Below, in pieces: positions 53,364 through 61,800 of a stretch of DNA of 64,000 nt. The translations under genes and the position numbers were made by a program. Origin of the DNA: Streptococcus ictaluri 707-05. GTDB lineage: Bacteria > Bacillota > Bacilli > Lactobacillales > Streptococcaceae. The notes under the pieces were generated by a model. The model saw nothing but the letters and a program-made list of their open reading frames with translations, was not told where the DNA came from and did not search any database. The stretch is from the NCBI RefSeq assembly GCF_000188015.2, contig NZ_AEUX02000001.1, positions 1-64,000 on the forward strand, given 5' to 3'. Position 1 is the first letter of the stretch, and the number at the start of each line of letters is the position of its first letter.

Positions 53364-54797
53364 ATGGAAACGCTCCTAGCTTCCTTGAATTGGTTTTCGC
53401 AAAATATTTTGCAAAATCCTGCATTCTTCGTTGGTCTTTTGGTTTTAGTCGGTTATCTCCTGCTTAAAAAACTAATCTATGAAGTCTTTGCTGGCTTTGT
53501 TAAGGCCACGGTTGGTTACTTGATTTTAAACGTTGGTGCAGGTGGTTTGGTAACAACCTTTAGACCAATTTTAGTGGCACTGGCTAAGAAATTTGAATTG
53601 AAGGCCGCTGTTATTGATCCTTACTTTGGTTTGGCAGCTGCCAATACTAAATTGGAAGAAATGGGCTTCATCAGTGTAGCGACAACAGCCCTCTTGATTG
53701 GTTTTGGGGTCAATATTCTTCTAGTTGCCCTACGTAAAGTGACCAAGATTAGAACTCTCTTTATTACAGGTCACATCATGGTACAACAAGCTGCAACTAT
53801 CTCAGTCTTTGTCTTGCTTTTGATTCCACAATTCCAAAATGCCTTTGGTGCTTGGGCTGTGGGGATTATCTGTGGACTTTACTGGGCCGTTAGCTCAAAT
53901 ATGACGGTAGAGGCAACTCAGCGCCTCACTAACGGTGGAGGCTTTGCCATTGGTCACCAACAACAATTTGCCATTTGGTTTGTGGATAAGGTAGCCCCTA
54001 TCTTTGGTAAAAAAGAAGAAAACTTGGATAACTTAAAATTACCAACGTTCTTAACTATTTTCCATGATACGGTAGTAGCTTCTGCCACACTGATGCTAGT
54101 TTTCTTTGGCGCTATTTTAGCGGTCTTGGGGCCAGATATTATGTCCAATGTGGAATTAATCGGACCAGGGGCCTTCAATCCTGCCAAGCAAGCTTTCTTC
54201 ATGTATATCTTACAAACATCCTTGACATTCTCTGTTTATCTCTTCATTTTGATGCAGGGAGTACGCATGTTCGTTTCTGAATTAACCAATGCCTTCCAAG
54301 GAATCTCTAGTAAGTTGCTTCCAGGTTCATTCCCAGCGGTTGACGTTGCTGCTTCTTATGGTTTTGGTTCTTCAAACGCTATTCTTTCTGGATTTGCATT
54401 TGGTTTAATTGGACAACTGATTACGATTGCTTTGTTGGTTATCTTTAAAAATCCAATCCTTATCATTACGGGATTTGTCCCTGTTTTCTTTGATAATGCA
54501 GCGATTGCTGTCTATGCGGACAAACGTGGTGGTTGGAAAGCTGCGGTTGCTCTTTCATTTATCTCTGGGGTCATTCAAGTAGCCCTGGGAGCAGTAGCTG
54601 TTGGTTTGTTAGGATTGACTGGTGGTTATCACGGTAACATTGACTTGGTGCTTCCTTGGCTACCATTTGGTTACTTGTTCAAATTCCTTGGTATTGCGGG
54701 TTACGTGATTGTTTGTCTCTTCTTGTTGGCAATTCCACAATTACAATTTATCAAAGCAAGAGATAAGGAAGCTTACTATCGTGGGGAAGCGCAATAA
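53364..54797 (+). CDS. ulaA: PTS ascorbate-specific EIIC component UlaA
   Basis: A 477-residue polytopic protein of the PTS-L-ascorbate (SgaT/UlaA) family. It starts METLLASLNWFSQNILQNPA, has about 11 spans with GYLILNVGAGGLVTTFRPIL, ITGHIMVQQAATI, GGGFAIGHQQQFAIWFVDK and GGYHGNIDLVLPWLPFGYLFK. It transports L-ascorbate with phosphorylation. It is first in ulaABCDEF; GAAAAGAGGTAGTTCAT is before ATG 53364. Confidence 0.95.
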   Translation: METLLASLNWFSQNILQNPAFFVGLLVLVGYLLLKKLIYEVFAGFVKATVGYLILNVGAGGLVTTFRPILVALAKKFELKAAVIDPYFGLAAANTKLEEMGFISVATTALLIGFGVNILLVALRKVTKIRTLFITGHIMVQQAATISVFVLLLIPQFQNAFGAWAVGIICGLYWAVSSNMTVEATQRLTNGGGFAIGHQQQFAIWFVDKVAPIFGKKEENLDNLKLPTFLTIFHDTVVASATLMLVFFGAILAVLGPDIMSNVELIGPGAFNPAKQAFFMYILQTSLTFSVYLFILMQGVRMFVSELTNAFQGISSKLLPGSFPAVDVAASYGFGSSNAILSGFAFGLIGQLITIALLVIFKNPILIITGFVPVFFDNAAIAVYADKRGGWKAAVALSFISGVIQVALGAVAVGLLGLTGGYHGNIDLVLPWLPFGYLFKFLGIAGYVIVCLFLLAIPQLQFIKARDKEAYYRGEAQ

Positions 54798-54868
54798 AAA
54801 GGTTTAAGTAGCCTAGCGCGACTCTCATTTAAGAGTGATATTGACATAAGATTTGGAGGAAACTAAAA

Positions 54869-55147
54869 ATGGTAAAAGTATTAACAGCATGCGGAAACGG
54901 TATGGGATCATCTATGGTTATTAAAATGAAGGTAGAAAATGCCCTTCGTCAGCTAGGAGTGACTGATATTCAGTCCGCTTCTTGCTCAGTAGGTGAAGCT
55001 AAAGGTCTGGCATCTGGTTATGATATTGTGGTGGCTTCTAATCATCTGATTCATGAATTGGAAGGACGTACCAAGGGACACTTGGTGGGTCTCGATAACC
55101 TCATGGATGACAACGAAATCAAAACCAAATTACAGGCGGTGCTTTGA
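54869..55147 (+). CDS. ulaB: PTS ascorbate-specific EIIB component UlaB
   Basis: A 92-residue EIIB: MVKVLTACGNGMGSSMVIK with the phospho-Cys8 in CGNGMGSS. It transfers phosphate from EIIA (UlaC) to ascorbate taken up by UlaA. It follows ulaA by 71 bp; ATTTGGAGGAAAC precedes ATG 54869. Confidence 0.95.
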   Translation: MVKVLTACGNGMGSSMVIKMKVENALRQLGVTDIQSASCSVGEAKGLASGYDIVVASNHLIHELEGRTKGHLVGLDNLMDDNEIKTKLQAVL

Positions 55148-55245
55148 CAAAGAGCCCTACAATAACAGATAGGAGTTGTGAATCGTATTCCAACTCTTTA
55201 TCTTTGCAGGTCCCCAACAACTACCAGTAGAGGAAGGATAGTGAC

Positions 55246-55731
55246 ATGAATTTAAAACAAGTATTTATTGATAACGATGCCATCCGATTAGGCTTAGAGG
55301 CAGATACTTGGCAGGAGGCTGTCAAGTTGGCAGTGACGCCCTTGGTCGAAAGTGGTGCGGTTGAAGAGCGCTACTACCAAGCTATTATCGAATCGACAGA
55401 GCATTACGGCCCTTATTATATTTTAATGCCAGGCATGGCAATGCCTCATGCCAGACCAGAAGATGGGGTCAATCGGGATGCTTTTTCACTGATTACGTTG
55501 AAAGAGCCCGTGACCTTTTCAGATGGTAAGAAGGCTCAGGTACTCTTAGCTCTTGCAGCTACTAGCTCTGCCATTCACACATCAGTTGCTATCCCGCAAA
55601 TCATTGCATTATTTGAATTGGACAATGCCATTGACCGTTTGGTAGCCTGCCAAAGTGCTCAAGAGGTGCTGGATATGGTTGATGAATCCAAGGACAGTCC
55701 TTATTTAGAAGGACTTGATTTAGAAAGCTAA
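55246..55731 (+). CDS. ulaC: PTS ascorbate-specific EIIA component UlaC
   Basis: A 161-residue EIIA of the mannitol/fructose type: YILMPGMAMPHARPEDGV with the phospho-His in MPHARPE (His68), and LLALAATSSAIHTSVAIPQII. It receives phosphate from HPr for UlaB. AGAGGAAGGATAGTGAC is before ATG 55246. Confidence 0.93.
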   Translation: MNLKQVFIDNDAIRLGLEADTWQEAVKLAVTPLVESGAVEERYYQAIIESTEHYGPYYILMPGMAMPHARPEDGVNRDAFSLITLKEPVTFSDGKKAQVLLALAATSSAIHTSVAIPQIIALFELDNAIDRLVACQSAQEVLDMVDESKDSPYLEGLDLES

Positions 55732-55771
55732 GACCGTTTAAGTTATCAGTTATTAGAAAAGAGGTTAAGAG

Positions 55772-56437
55772 ATGACACAAAGAATTCCCAATTTACAGGT
55801 GGCCCTAGATCACTCTGGTTTACAAGGAGCTGTTAAAGCAGCTGTTGCTGTTGGTCAAGAAGTAGATGTGATTGAAGCAGGAACCGTTTGTTTATTACAA
55901 GTGGGCAGCCAGTTAGTCGAAGTCCTTCGCAGTCTTTTCCCACAGAAAATCATTGTTGCTGACACAAAATGCGCTGATGCTGGCGGGACAGTTGCCAAAA
56001 ACAACGCCTTGCGCGGTGCAGACTGGATGACTTGTATTTACTGCGCTACCATTCCAACTATGGAAGCTGCCTTAAAAGCCATCAAAGAGGTTCGTGGCCA
56101 AGCTGGGGAAATTCAGATTGAGCTTTATGGTGATTGGACTTTTGAACAGGCACAACTGTGGCTGGATGCCGGTATTTCACAAGCCATTTACCATCAATCC
56201 CGTGATGCTCTCCTTGCTGGCGAAACGTGGGGACAAAAAGATTTAGATAAGGTCAAACGTTTAATTGAAATGGGCTTTCGTGTTTCGGTGACAGGTGGAC
56301 TAGATGTGGATACCTTGAAACTCTTCCAAGGACTAGATGTTTTCACCTTTATTGCAGGTCGTGGGATTACAGAAGCGGAAAATCCAGCTGCTGCGGCGCG
56401 TGCTTTCAAAGATGAAATTAGACGAATCTGGGGATGA
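55772..56437 (+). CDS. ulaD: 3-keto-L-gulonate-6-phosphate decarboxylase UlaD
   Basis: A 221-residue TIM barrel of the OMP decarboxylase suprafamily: LQVALDHSGLQGAVKAA, EAGTVCLLQVG, VADTKCADAGGTVA (catalytic D-x-K-x-x-D), and VTGGLDVDTLKLFQGL. It decarboxylates 3-keto-L-gulonate 6-phosphate to L-xylulose 5-phosphate with Mg2+. The ulaD stop overlaps the ulaE start. Confidence 0.93.
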   Translation: MTQRIPNLQVALDHSGLQGAVKAAVAVGQEVDVIEAGTVCLLQVGSQLVEVLRSLFPQKIIVADTKCADAGGTVAKNNALRGADWMTCIYCATIPTMEAALKAIKEVRGQAGEIQIELYGDWTFEQAQLWLDAGISQAIYHQSRDALLAGETWGQKDLDKVKRLIEMGFRVSVTGGLDVDTLKLFQGLDVFTFIAGRGITEAENPAAAARAFKDEIRRIWG

Positions 56438-57306
56438 AGTCAATGACACGTCCAATTGGTATTTATGAAAAAGCGACTCCCAAAGGGATGTCTTGGCTTG
56501 AGAGATTGGCTTTTGCCAAAGAGCTAGGATTTGACTTTGTGGAGATGTCTATTGATGAATCAGATGACCGTTTGGCACGGCTAAACTGGTCAAAAGAAGA
56601 CCGTCTAGCTATTGTCAAAGCCATCTATGAGACAGGTGTTCGGATTCCAAGTATCTGTTTTTCAGGGCATCGCCGTTACCCGTTGGGCTCTAATGATCCA
56701 GAAATTGAAGCTAAATCATTAGAGCTAATGAAGGCTTGTATCCAACTGGCTTTGGACTTGGGTGTTAGAACCATTCAGCTAGCAGGCTATGATGTCTATT
56801 ATGAAGAAAAGTCAGCAGAAACTAGAGCTCGATTTATCAAAAACCTTCGTCAGGCCTGTGATTGGGCAGAAGAAGCACAAGTTATCTTAGCTATCGAAAT
56901 CATGGATGACCCTTTTATCAATTCGATTGAGAAGTATTTGGCCATTGAAAAGGAAATTGATTCGCCTTATCTCTTTGTCTATCCTGACACTGGTAACGTC
57001 TCTGCTTGGCATAATGACCTTTGGAGTGAATTTTATTTGGGGCATGGCTCAATAGCAGCTTTGCATTTAAAAGACACCTATGCTGTGACAGAAACATCAA
57101 AAGGACAGTTTCGTGATGTGCCATTTGGACAAGGTTGTGTAGACTGGCAAGAGATGTTTGCGGTCATTAAAGCCAGTCGTTATCAGGGACCATTCTTAAT
57201 CGAAATGTGGTCTGAAAACTGCGATAGTATTGAAGAAACGCGAGCAGCTATTAAGGAAGCGCAAGCCTTTCTTTATCCTTTAATGAAAGAAGCGGAGGTC
57301 ATATAA
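56434..57306 (+). CDS. ulaE: L-ribulose-5-phosphate (L-xylulose) 3-epimerase UlaE
   Basis: A 290-residue xylose-isomerase-like barrel: GIYEKATPKGMSWLERL, DFVEMSIDESDDRLARL, PSICFSGHRRYPLGS, AIEIMDDPFINSI, YPDTGNVSAW and HLKDTYAV. It converts L-xylulose 5-phosphate to L-ribulose 5-phosphate. It overlaps ulaD by 4 bp (ATGA) and ulaF begins 2 bp after it. Confidence 0.93.
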   Translation: MKSMTRPIGIYEKATPKGMSWLERLAFAKELGFDFVEMSIDESDDRLARLNWSKEDRLAIVKAIYETGVRIPSICFSGHRRYPLGSNDPEIEAKSLELMKACIQLALDLGVRTIQLAGYDVYYEEKSAETRARFIKNLRQACDWAEEAQVILAIEIMDDPFINSIEKYLAIEKEIDSPYLFVYPDTGNVSAWHNDLWSEFYLGHGSIAALHLKDTYAVTETSKGQFRDVPFGQGCVDWQEMFAVIKASRYQGPFLIEMWSENCDSIEETRAAIKEAQAFLYPLMKEAEVI

Positions 57307-57307
57307 G

Positions 57308-58024
57308 ATGGTAAAACAATTACAAGAAATGCGAGAAAGGGTTTGTGCAGCTAATAAGTCACTACCCAAGCATGGTTTGGTCAAATTTACCTGGGGCAAT
57401 GTCTCAGAAGTTTGTCATGAATTAGGCCGTATCGTCATCAAACCTTCAGGTGTTCCTTATGAAGAGTTGACACCTGAAAATATGGTGGTTACAGACCTTG
57501 ATGGTAAAGTCATTGAAGGAGATTTAAACCCGTCCTCTGATTTACCGACGCATGTTCAGCTGTACAAGGCTTGGCCAGAAGTAGGTGGGATCGTCCACAC
57601 CCATTCGACAGAAGCTGTGGGTTGGGCTCAAGCAGGACGAGATATTCCTTTTTATGGGACTACTCATGCAGACTACTTTTACGGAGCGGTTCCTTGTGCT
57701 AGGTCATTAACTTCGACTGAGGTTGAAGGGGCTTATGAAAAAGAAACAGGCATCGTTATTTTAGAGGAATTTACAGAACGAGGCTTGGATCCTATGGCTG
57801 TGCCTGGTATCGTGGTGCGTAATCATGGTCCCTTCACTTGGGGGAAAACACCAGAAGAAGCGGTTTATCACTCAGTTGTCTTAGAAGAGGTGGCTAAAAT
57901 GGATCGTTTCACAGAGCAAATTAATCCGCGAGTTCAACCAGCACCAAGTTATATCATGGATAAACATTACCAACGCAAACATGGCCCGAATGCTTATTAT
58001 GGTCAAAAAGGACAGGTTCACTAA
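57308..58024 (+). CDS. ulaF: L-ribulose-5-phosphate 4-epimerase UlaF
   Basis: A 238-residue class II aldolase-type epimerase: HGLVKFTWGNVSEV, IVIKPSGVPYEELTPENMVV, zinc ligands in GGIVHTHSTEAVGWAQA (H-x-H) and VVRNHGPFTWG. It makes D-xylulose 5-phosphate, which enters the pentose phosphate pathway. ulaF ends the ulaABCDEF operon; a hairpin GAGTAGGTC-TTT-GACCTACTC (58085-58105) follows. Confidence 0.93.
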   Translation: MVKQLQEMRERVCAANKSLPKHGLVKFTWGNVSEVCHELGRIVIKPSGVPYEELTPENMVVTDLDGKVIEGDLNPSSDLPTHVQLYKAWPEVGGIVHTHSTEAVGWAQAGRDIPFYGTTHADYFYGAVPCARSLTSTEVEGAYEKETGIVILEEFTERGLDPMAVPGIVVRNHGPFTWGKTPEEAVYHSVVLEEVAKMDRFTEQINPRVQPAPSYIMDKHYQRKHGPNAYYGQKGQVH

Positions 58025-58084
58025 GAAACCCTGTAGGATATGGTTTTTGATGAGTCTTTTGCCATCAAAAACAATTTATGTCAG

Positions 58085-58107
58085 AGTAGGTCTTTGACCT
58101 ACTCTTT
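58085..58107 (+). terminator. Hairpin after ulaF
   Basis: GAGTAGGTC-TTT-GACCTACTC-TTTG, a 9-bp stem with a short T-rich tail, so a possible terminator. Confidence 0.5.
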
Positions 58108-58114
58108 GCTACAG

Positions 58115-58142
58115 TTGATTAAAGGTGAAAAAGTGTTACAAT
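58115..58142 (+). promoter_or_regulatory. Promoter of ulaR-like gene
   Basis: TTGATT (58115-58120), 16 bp, TACAAT (58137-58142), 38 bp before the start. The 37-bp ula element is not present here, so the regulator gene is probably constitutive. Confidence 0.5.
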
Positions 58143-58180
58143 GTCATGTACGTCAATCTTGTTAGTGGAGGTGAAATCAG

Positions 58181-59827
58181 GTGATTCTTTTAGATAAAAA
58201 AAGTTATGATCTTCTTTCTTATCTGATTAATTTACAAGAGGCAAAAACCGTCATGGCCATTTCAGCCGATTTGGGTCAGTCGCGCCGTAAAATTTATTAT
58301 CACTTAGATAAAATCAATGAAGCCTTACCAGGAGAAGTCGGTCACATTACGGCTTTTCCGAGAGTAGGGCTTCTCTTAACGGGTGAGCAAAAAGCATCCT
58401 GTCAAAAATTATTAGATGAAGTCACCGATTACCATTATGTGATGAAAAGTGATGAGCGTCGCTGTTTATCTGTTATTTATATTGCAGTAGCAACTGAGCG
58501 CGTGACCTTGGATAAGTTGATGGCTATTAATGATGTCTCACGAAATACTATTTTGAATGACTTGGCAAAGCTTTGTGAAGAACTCTCTAGTAAGCAGTAT
58601 AAGATTCAGCTACAGGCTACCAAAGCAAGGGGTTACTACTTTGATTGTCACCCTATGGCTTTAATTCAGTATCTCTATAAACTTTTGGCTACTGTTTATC
58701 AAGGCGGTAATCAGAGTTTTATTGACGTCTTTGATCATAAATTATCTGAGACACAGGGTCTGTCTGTTTATTTTTCTAAGGATGTTCTGGATTATATTCA
58801 CGAATACCTCTTTTTATCGCAAGCTAGCTTAGGTAAGACCATCAATACACAAGATAGTCAGTTCATGTTACAAATTCTTCCTTTTATCTTGTTGAGTTAC
58901 CGCAACATGCAGCTGCATTCGGAAACCAAAAATGCCTTAAAGCAGGAATTTAACCTCATTTGGAAACGAAAAGAATATCAAATTGCCAAATCCTTGGCGA
59001 GTGAACTTTACCATAATTTCAAGCTGCATTTGGATGATATTGAAGTGGGTATGGTAGCTATGTTGATGCTGTCTTTTAGAAAAGATAAGGATCATCATGT
59101 GGAAAGTCAAGATTACAAGGAAATGCGAGCGGATATTAGTCGCTTTATTGACCAGTTAGAGAGCCGTTATCAGCTGCACTTTGCGCATAAAAAAGACTTA
59201 CTGAGACAACTAACGACACACTGTAAAGCCTTGGTTTACCGCAAAGCTTATGGCATTTTCTCTGTCAATCCTTTAACGGATCATATTAAGGAAAAGTATG
59301 AAGAGCTCTTTGCTATGGCTCAATCATGCGCCACTTTGCTAGAGAAGGCTTGGAAAATTCAATTAACCGATGATGATGTGGCTTACTTGACCATTCATTT
59401 AGGTGGAGAGTTACGAAATAGCTCTCTGGAGCAAGAAAAGACCAAGTTAGTCATTGTCTCAGATGATGGCATTGGGATTCAAAAGTTGTTGCTTAAACAG
59501 TGTCAGCGCTATTTGGCTAATTGTCACATTGAGGCGGTTTTTACCACCGATCAATACCAGAGTGTCTGTGATTTGATGACCATTGATATCTTAGTCTCCA
59601 CGACCGATATTCTTGAAAGTGATGTTCCTACGATTATTGTCAATCCGATTTTGAGTGATGACGATATCATCAGATTATTACGCTTTTCAAAACAAGGGAG
59701 GCTGACAGAGAATTCGCAATTTTCCATTGATTTGGAGAAAGCTATCGAAGCCGTTGTCAAGGATGATAGTGACCGCTACGCTTTAAAAAACAAAATTGAA
59801 AAATTAATTCACCGTGATTTCTTATAG
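58181..59827 (+). CDS. BglG/MtlR-type PRD transcriptional activator of the ula genes
   Basis: A 548-residue regulator: an HTH_11 domain (DKKSYDLLSYLINLQEAKTV, ISADLGQSRRKIYYHLDKIN), a second HTH of Mga-like type (SRNTILNDLAKL), two PRD domains (about 180-400) with phosphorylatable His such as TIHLGGELRN and a C-terminal EIIB-like domain (about 405-500; LVIVSDDGIGIQKLLLKQC). It lacks the EIIA domain of MtlR. Its place between ulaF and ulaG suggests it activates both ula promoters through the shared element. The start codon at 58181 is GTG (ATCAGGTGATT). Confidence 0.8.
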   Translation: MILLDKKSYDLLSYLINLQEAKTVMAISADLGQSRRKIYYHLDKINEALPGEVGHITAFPRVGLLLTGEQKASCQKLLDEVTDYHYVMKSDERRCLSVIYIAVATERVTLDKLMAINDVSRNTILNDLAKLCEELSSKQYKIQLQATKARGYYFDCHPMALIQYLYKLLATVYQGGNQSFIDVFDHKLSETQGLSVYFSKDVLDYIHEYLFLSQASLGKTINTQDSQFMLQILPFILLSYRNMQLHSETKNALKQEFNLIWKRKEYQIAKSLASELYHNFKLHLDDIEVGMVAMLMLSFRKDKDHHVESQDYKEMRADISRFIDQLESRYQLHFAHKKDLLRQLTTHCKALVYRKAYGIFSVNPLTDHIKEKYEELFAMAQSCATLLEKAWKIQLTDDDVAYLTIHLGGELRNSSLEQEKTKLVIVSDDGIGIQKLLLKQCQRYLANCHIEAVFTTDQYQSVCDLMTIDILVSTTDILESDVPTIIVNPILSDDDIIRLLRFSKQGRLTENSQFSIDLEKAIEAVVKDDSDRYALKNKIEKLIHRDFL

Positions 59828-59927
59828 TCTAGAAATAAACATTCGATAAAAAAGGTACCTCAGTTTGCTATGACTTAGCAAAAGACACTGAGGTTTTTAG
59901 TATGTTTTGGACAGTCTTTCAGTCCAG

Positions 59928-59987
59928 TTTTGAACACTGAACTGTGTGACACTTGGTCTTTTTCTAATGTGTGTGAAGGACTATACT
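59928..59987 (+). promoter_or_regulatory. ulaG promoter with shared 37-bp ula element
   Basis: TTTTGAACACT-N4-TGTG-N-GA-N-ACTTGGTCTTTTT at 59928-59964, 17-bp spacer, TATACT at 59982-59987. It is laid out exactly as before ulaA. Confidence 0.75.
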
Positions 59988-60027
59988 TAAGGTATAGAAA
60001 AAGACATTCAATTGTGGAGGAAAAGCA

Positions 60028-61119
60028 ATGGCAAACGTAAAAGACATTACCCGTGAATCATGGATCCTTAGCACATTTCCAGAATGGGGAACCTGGCTCA
60101 ATGAAGAAATTGAATCAGAAGTGGTCCCAGATGGCAATTTTGCCATGTGGTGGTTAGGAAATTGTGGTATCTGGCTTAAAACACCAGGTGGGGCCAACAT
60201 CGTCATGGACTTATGGTCTGCGCGAGGCAAATCAACCAAGCAGGTTAAGGATATGGTTCGTGGGCATCAAATGGCCAATATGGCGGGTGTTCGTAAGTTA
60301 CAACCAAACTTAAGAGCACAACCTATGGTTATTGATCCTTTCATGATTAATGAGTTGGACTATTATTTGGTATCGCATTATCATAGTGACCATATTGACA
60401 TCAATACAGCGGCAGCGATCATGAACAATCCTAAATTGGATCATGTCAAATTTGTAGGACCATATGAATGTGGCCATATTTGGGAAGGTTGGGGCGTTCC
60501 AAAAGAACGCATTATTGTTATCAAGCCAGGAGAAAGCTTTACCTTTAAGGATATGACTGTAAGAGCTGTCGAATCTTTTGACAGAACTTGTCTTGTCACC
60601 CTTCCGGTAGCTGGTGCTGAGGAAAATGGTGGTGAATTGGCTGGCTTAGCAGTGACAGATGAAGAATTAGCACGTAAAACTGTCAACTACATTTTTGAAA
60701 CACCTGGTGGAACTGTTTATCACGGTGCAGATTCTCACTTCTCAAACTATTTTGCTAAACATGGTCGTGATTATGATATCGATGTGGTCTTAAATAACTA
60801 TGGTGAAAACCCAATTGGTATCCAAGATAAGATGACGTCAATCGATTTACTTCGTATGGCAGAAAATCTCCGTGCCAAAGTCGTTATCCCTGTTCACTAC
60901 GATATCTGGTCTAATTTCATGGCATCTACCGATGAAATTATCGAACTTTGGAAAATGCGTAAAGAACGCTTGCAATACCAATTCCATCCATTTATTTGGG
61001 AAGTAGGTGGCAAGTACACTTACCCACAAAACCAAGACCGTATCGAATACCATCATCCTCGTGGCTTTGATGATTGCTTCTTGGAGGATTCCAATATTCA
61101 ATTCAAAGCCTTGCTTTAG
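60028..61119 (+). CDS. ulaG: L-ascorbate-6-phosphate lactonase UlaG
   Basis: A 363-residue metallo-beta-lactamase-fold hydrolase: GNCGIWLKTPGGANIVMDLW, the metal motif VSHYHSDHIDINTAA (H-x-H-x-D-H), VYHGADSHFS and VVIPVHYDIWSNFM. It opens the lactone of L-ascorbate 6-phosphate, the first step after uptake. ATTGTGGAGGAAAAGC is before ATG 60028. It is transcribed separately from ulaABCDEF. Confidence 0.95.
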   Translation: MANVKDITRESWILSTFPEWGTWLNEEIESEVVPDGNFAMWWLGNCGIWLKTPGGANIVMDLWSARGKSTKQVKDMVRGHQMANMAGVRKLQPNLRAQPMVIDPFMINELDYYLVSHYHSDHIDINTAAAIMNNPKLDHVKFVGPYECGHIWEGWGVPKERIIVIKPGESFTFKDMTVRAVESFDRTCLVTLPVAGAEENGGELAGLAVTDEELARKTVNYIFETPGGTVYHGADSHFSNYFAKHGRDYDIDVVLNNYGENPIGIQDKMTSIDLLRMAENLRAKVVIPVHYDIWSNFMASTDEIIELWKMRKERLQYQFHPFIWEVGGKYTYPQNQDRIEYHHPRGFDDCFLEDSNIQFKALL

Positions 61120-61137
61120 GAGGCCTTGAGGATTCTA

Positions 61138-61174
61138 GCAAAAGACCTTATTGCAATGCAATAAGGTCTTTTTG
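61138..61174 (+). terminator. ulaG terminator
   Basis: CAAAAGACCTTATTG-CAATG-CAATAAGGTCTTTTTGTG, strong stem with T tract. Confidence 0.85.
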
Positions 61175-61260
61175 TGATTATGGGTTTGTACTACGTAGCA
61201 CTTTTAAAGCTAGTCTTGACTCATGGAGCCCTACGCTAGTTTGAGCGTGAATATCATAGA

Positions 61261-61587
61261 TTAAAGTACGCTCTTTTTCTCCGTCTTTCCAATTGATATG
61301 TGGTTTATCAAAAAAACAATTTGATTTGTTACTTCATTAAGATAAATCCAGTCAGGATCATTTCCAACAAATTTAATACGTTGGTATTTTAGTTGAGTTG
61401 TAATATCAATTGGAGAAACTTTTTCGTCTTCTTTAATTGTTTTATTTAGCATAACATCAAAGATGCGTTCCGGCACATATTTTGCCTCATCAGCTTGTGA
61501 GGCAGTCGCAAAACTTAAGGCTGATGCCAATGCAATAGCGAAAGTAGCTAGTTTAAACTTAGCATTTTTAATAGATGATTTTGTCAT
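61261..61587 (-). CDS. Small secreted protein (108 aa), unknown function
   Basis: A 108-residue protein with signal peptide (MTKSSIKNAKFKLATFAIALASALSFATA..ADEA). The mature part is about 76 residues, no Cys, ending SIGKTEKKSVL. ATAAGGAGGACACT is an excellent ribosome site for ATG 61587. It is flanked by AT-rich DNA (61600-61800). No family is recognised. Confidence 0.7.
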   Translation of the reverse strand: MTKSSIKNAKFKLATFAIALASALSFATASQADEAKYVPERIFDVMLNKTIKEDEKVSPIDITTQLKYQRIKFVGNDPDWIYLNEVTNQIVFLINHISIGKTEKKSVL

Positions 61588-61800
61588 AGTGTCCTCCTTA
61601 ATGACATGTTATAAAATAGCGTTAGGTGAACTCCTAAAGTTCATTTAACTAATATTATTTTAATTTAAATATAAGTAAATGTCAAAAACATATTAAATAA
61701 AATTAATAAAAACTTAAAAATGATAATAAAATCCTCTCTTAATATAAGAAAGGATTTTATTGAAAGATATTCTTCAAGTAAAAAGATTGTATTGGCTTTT

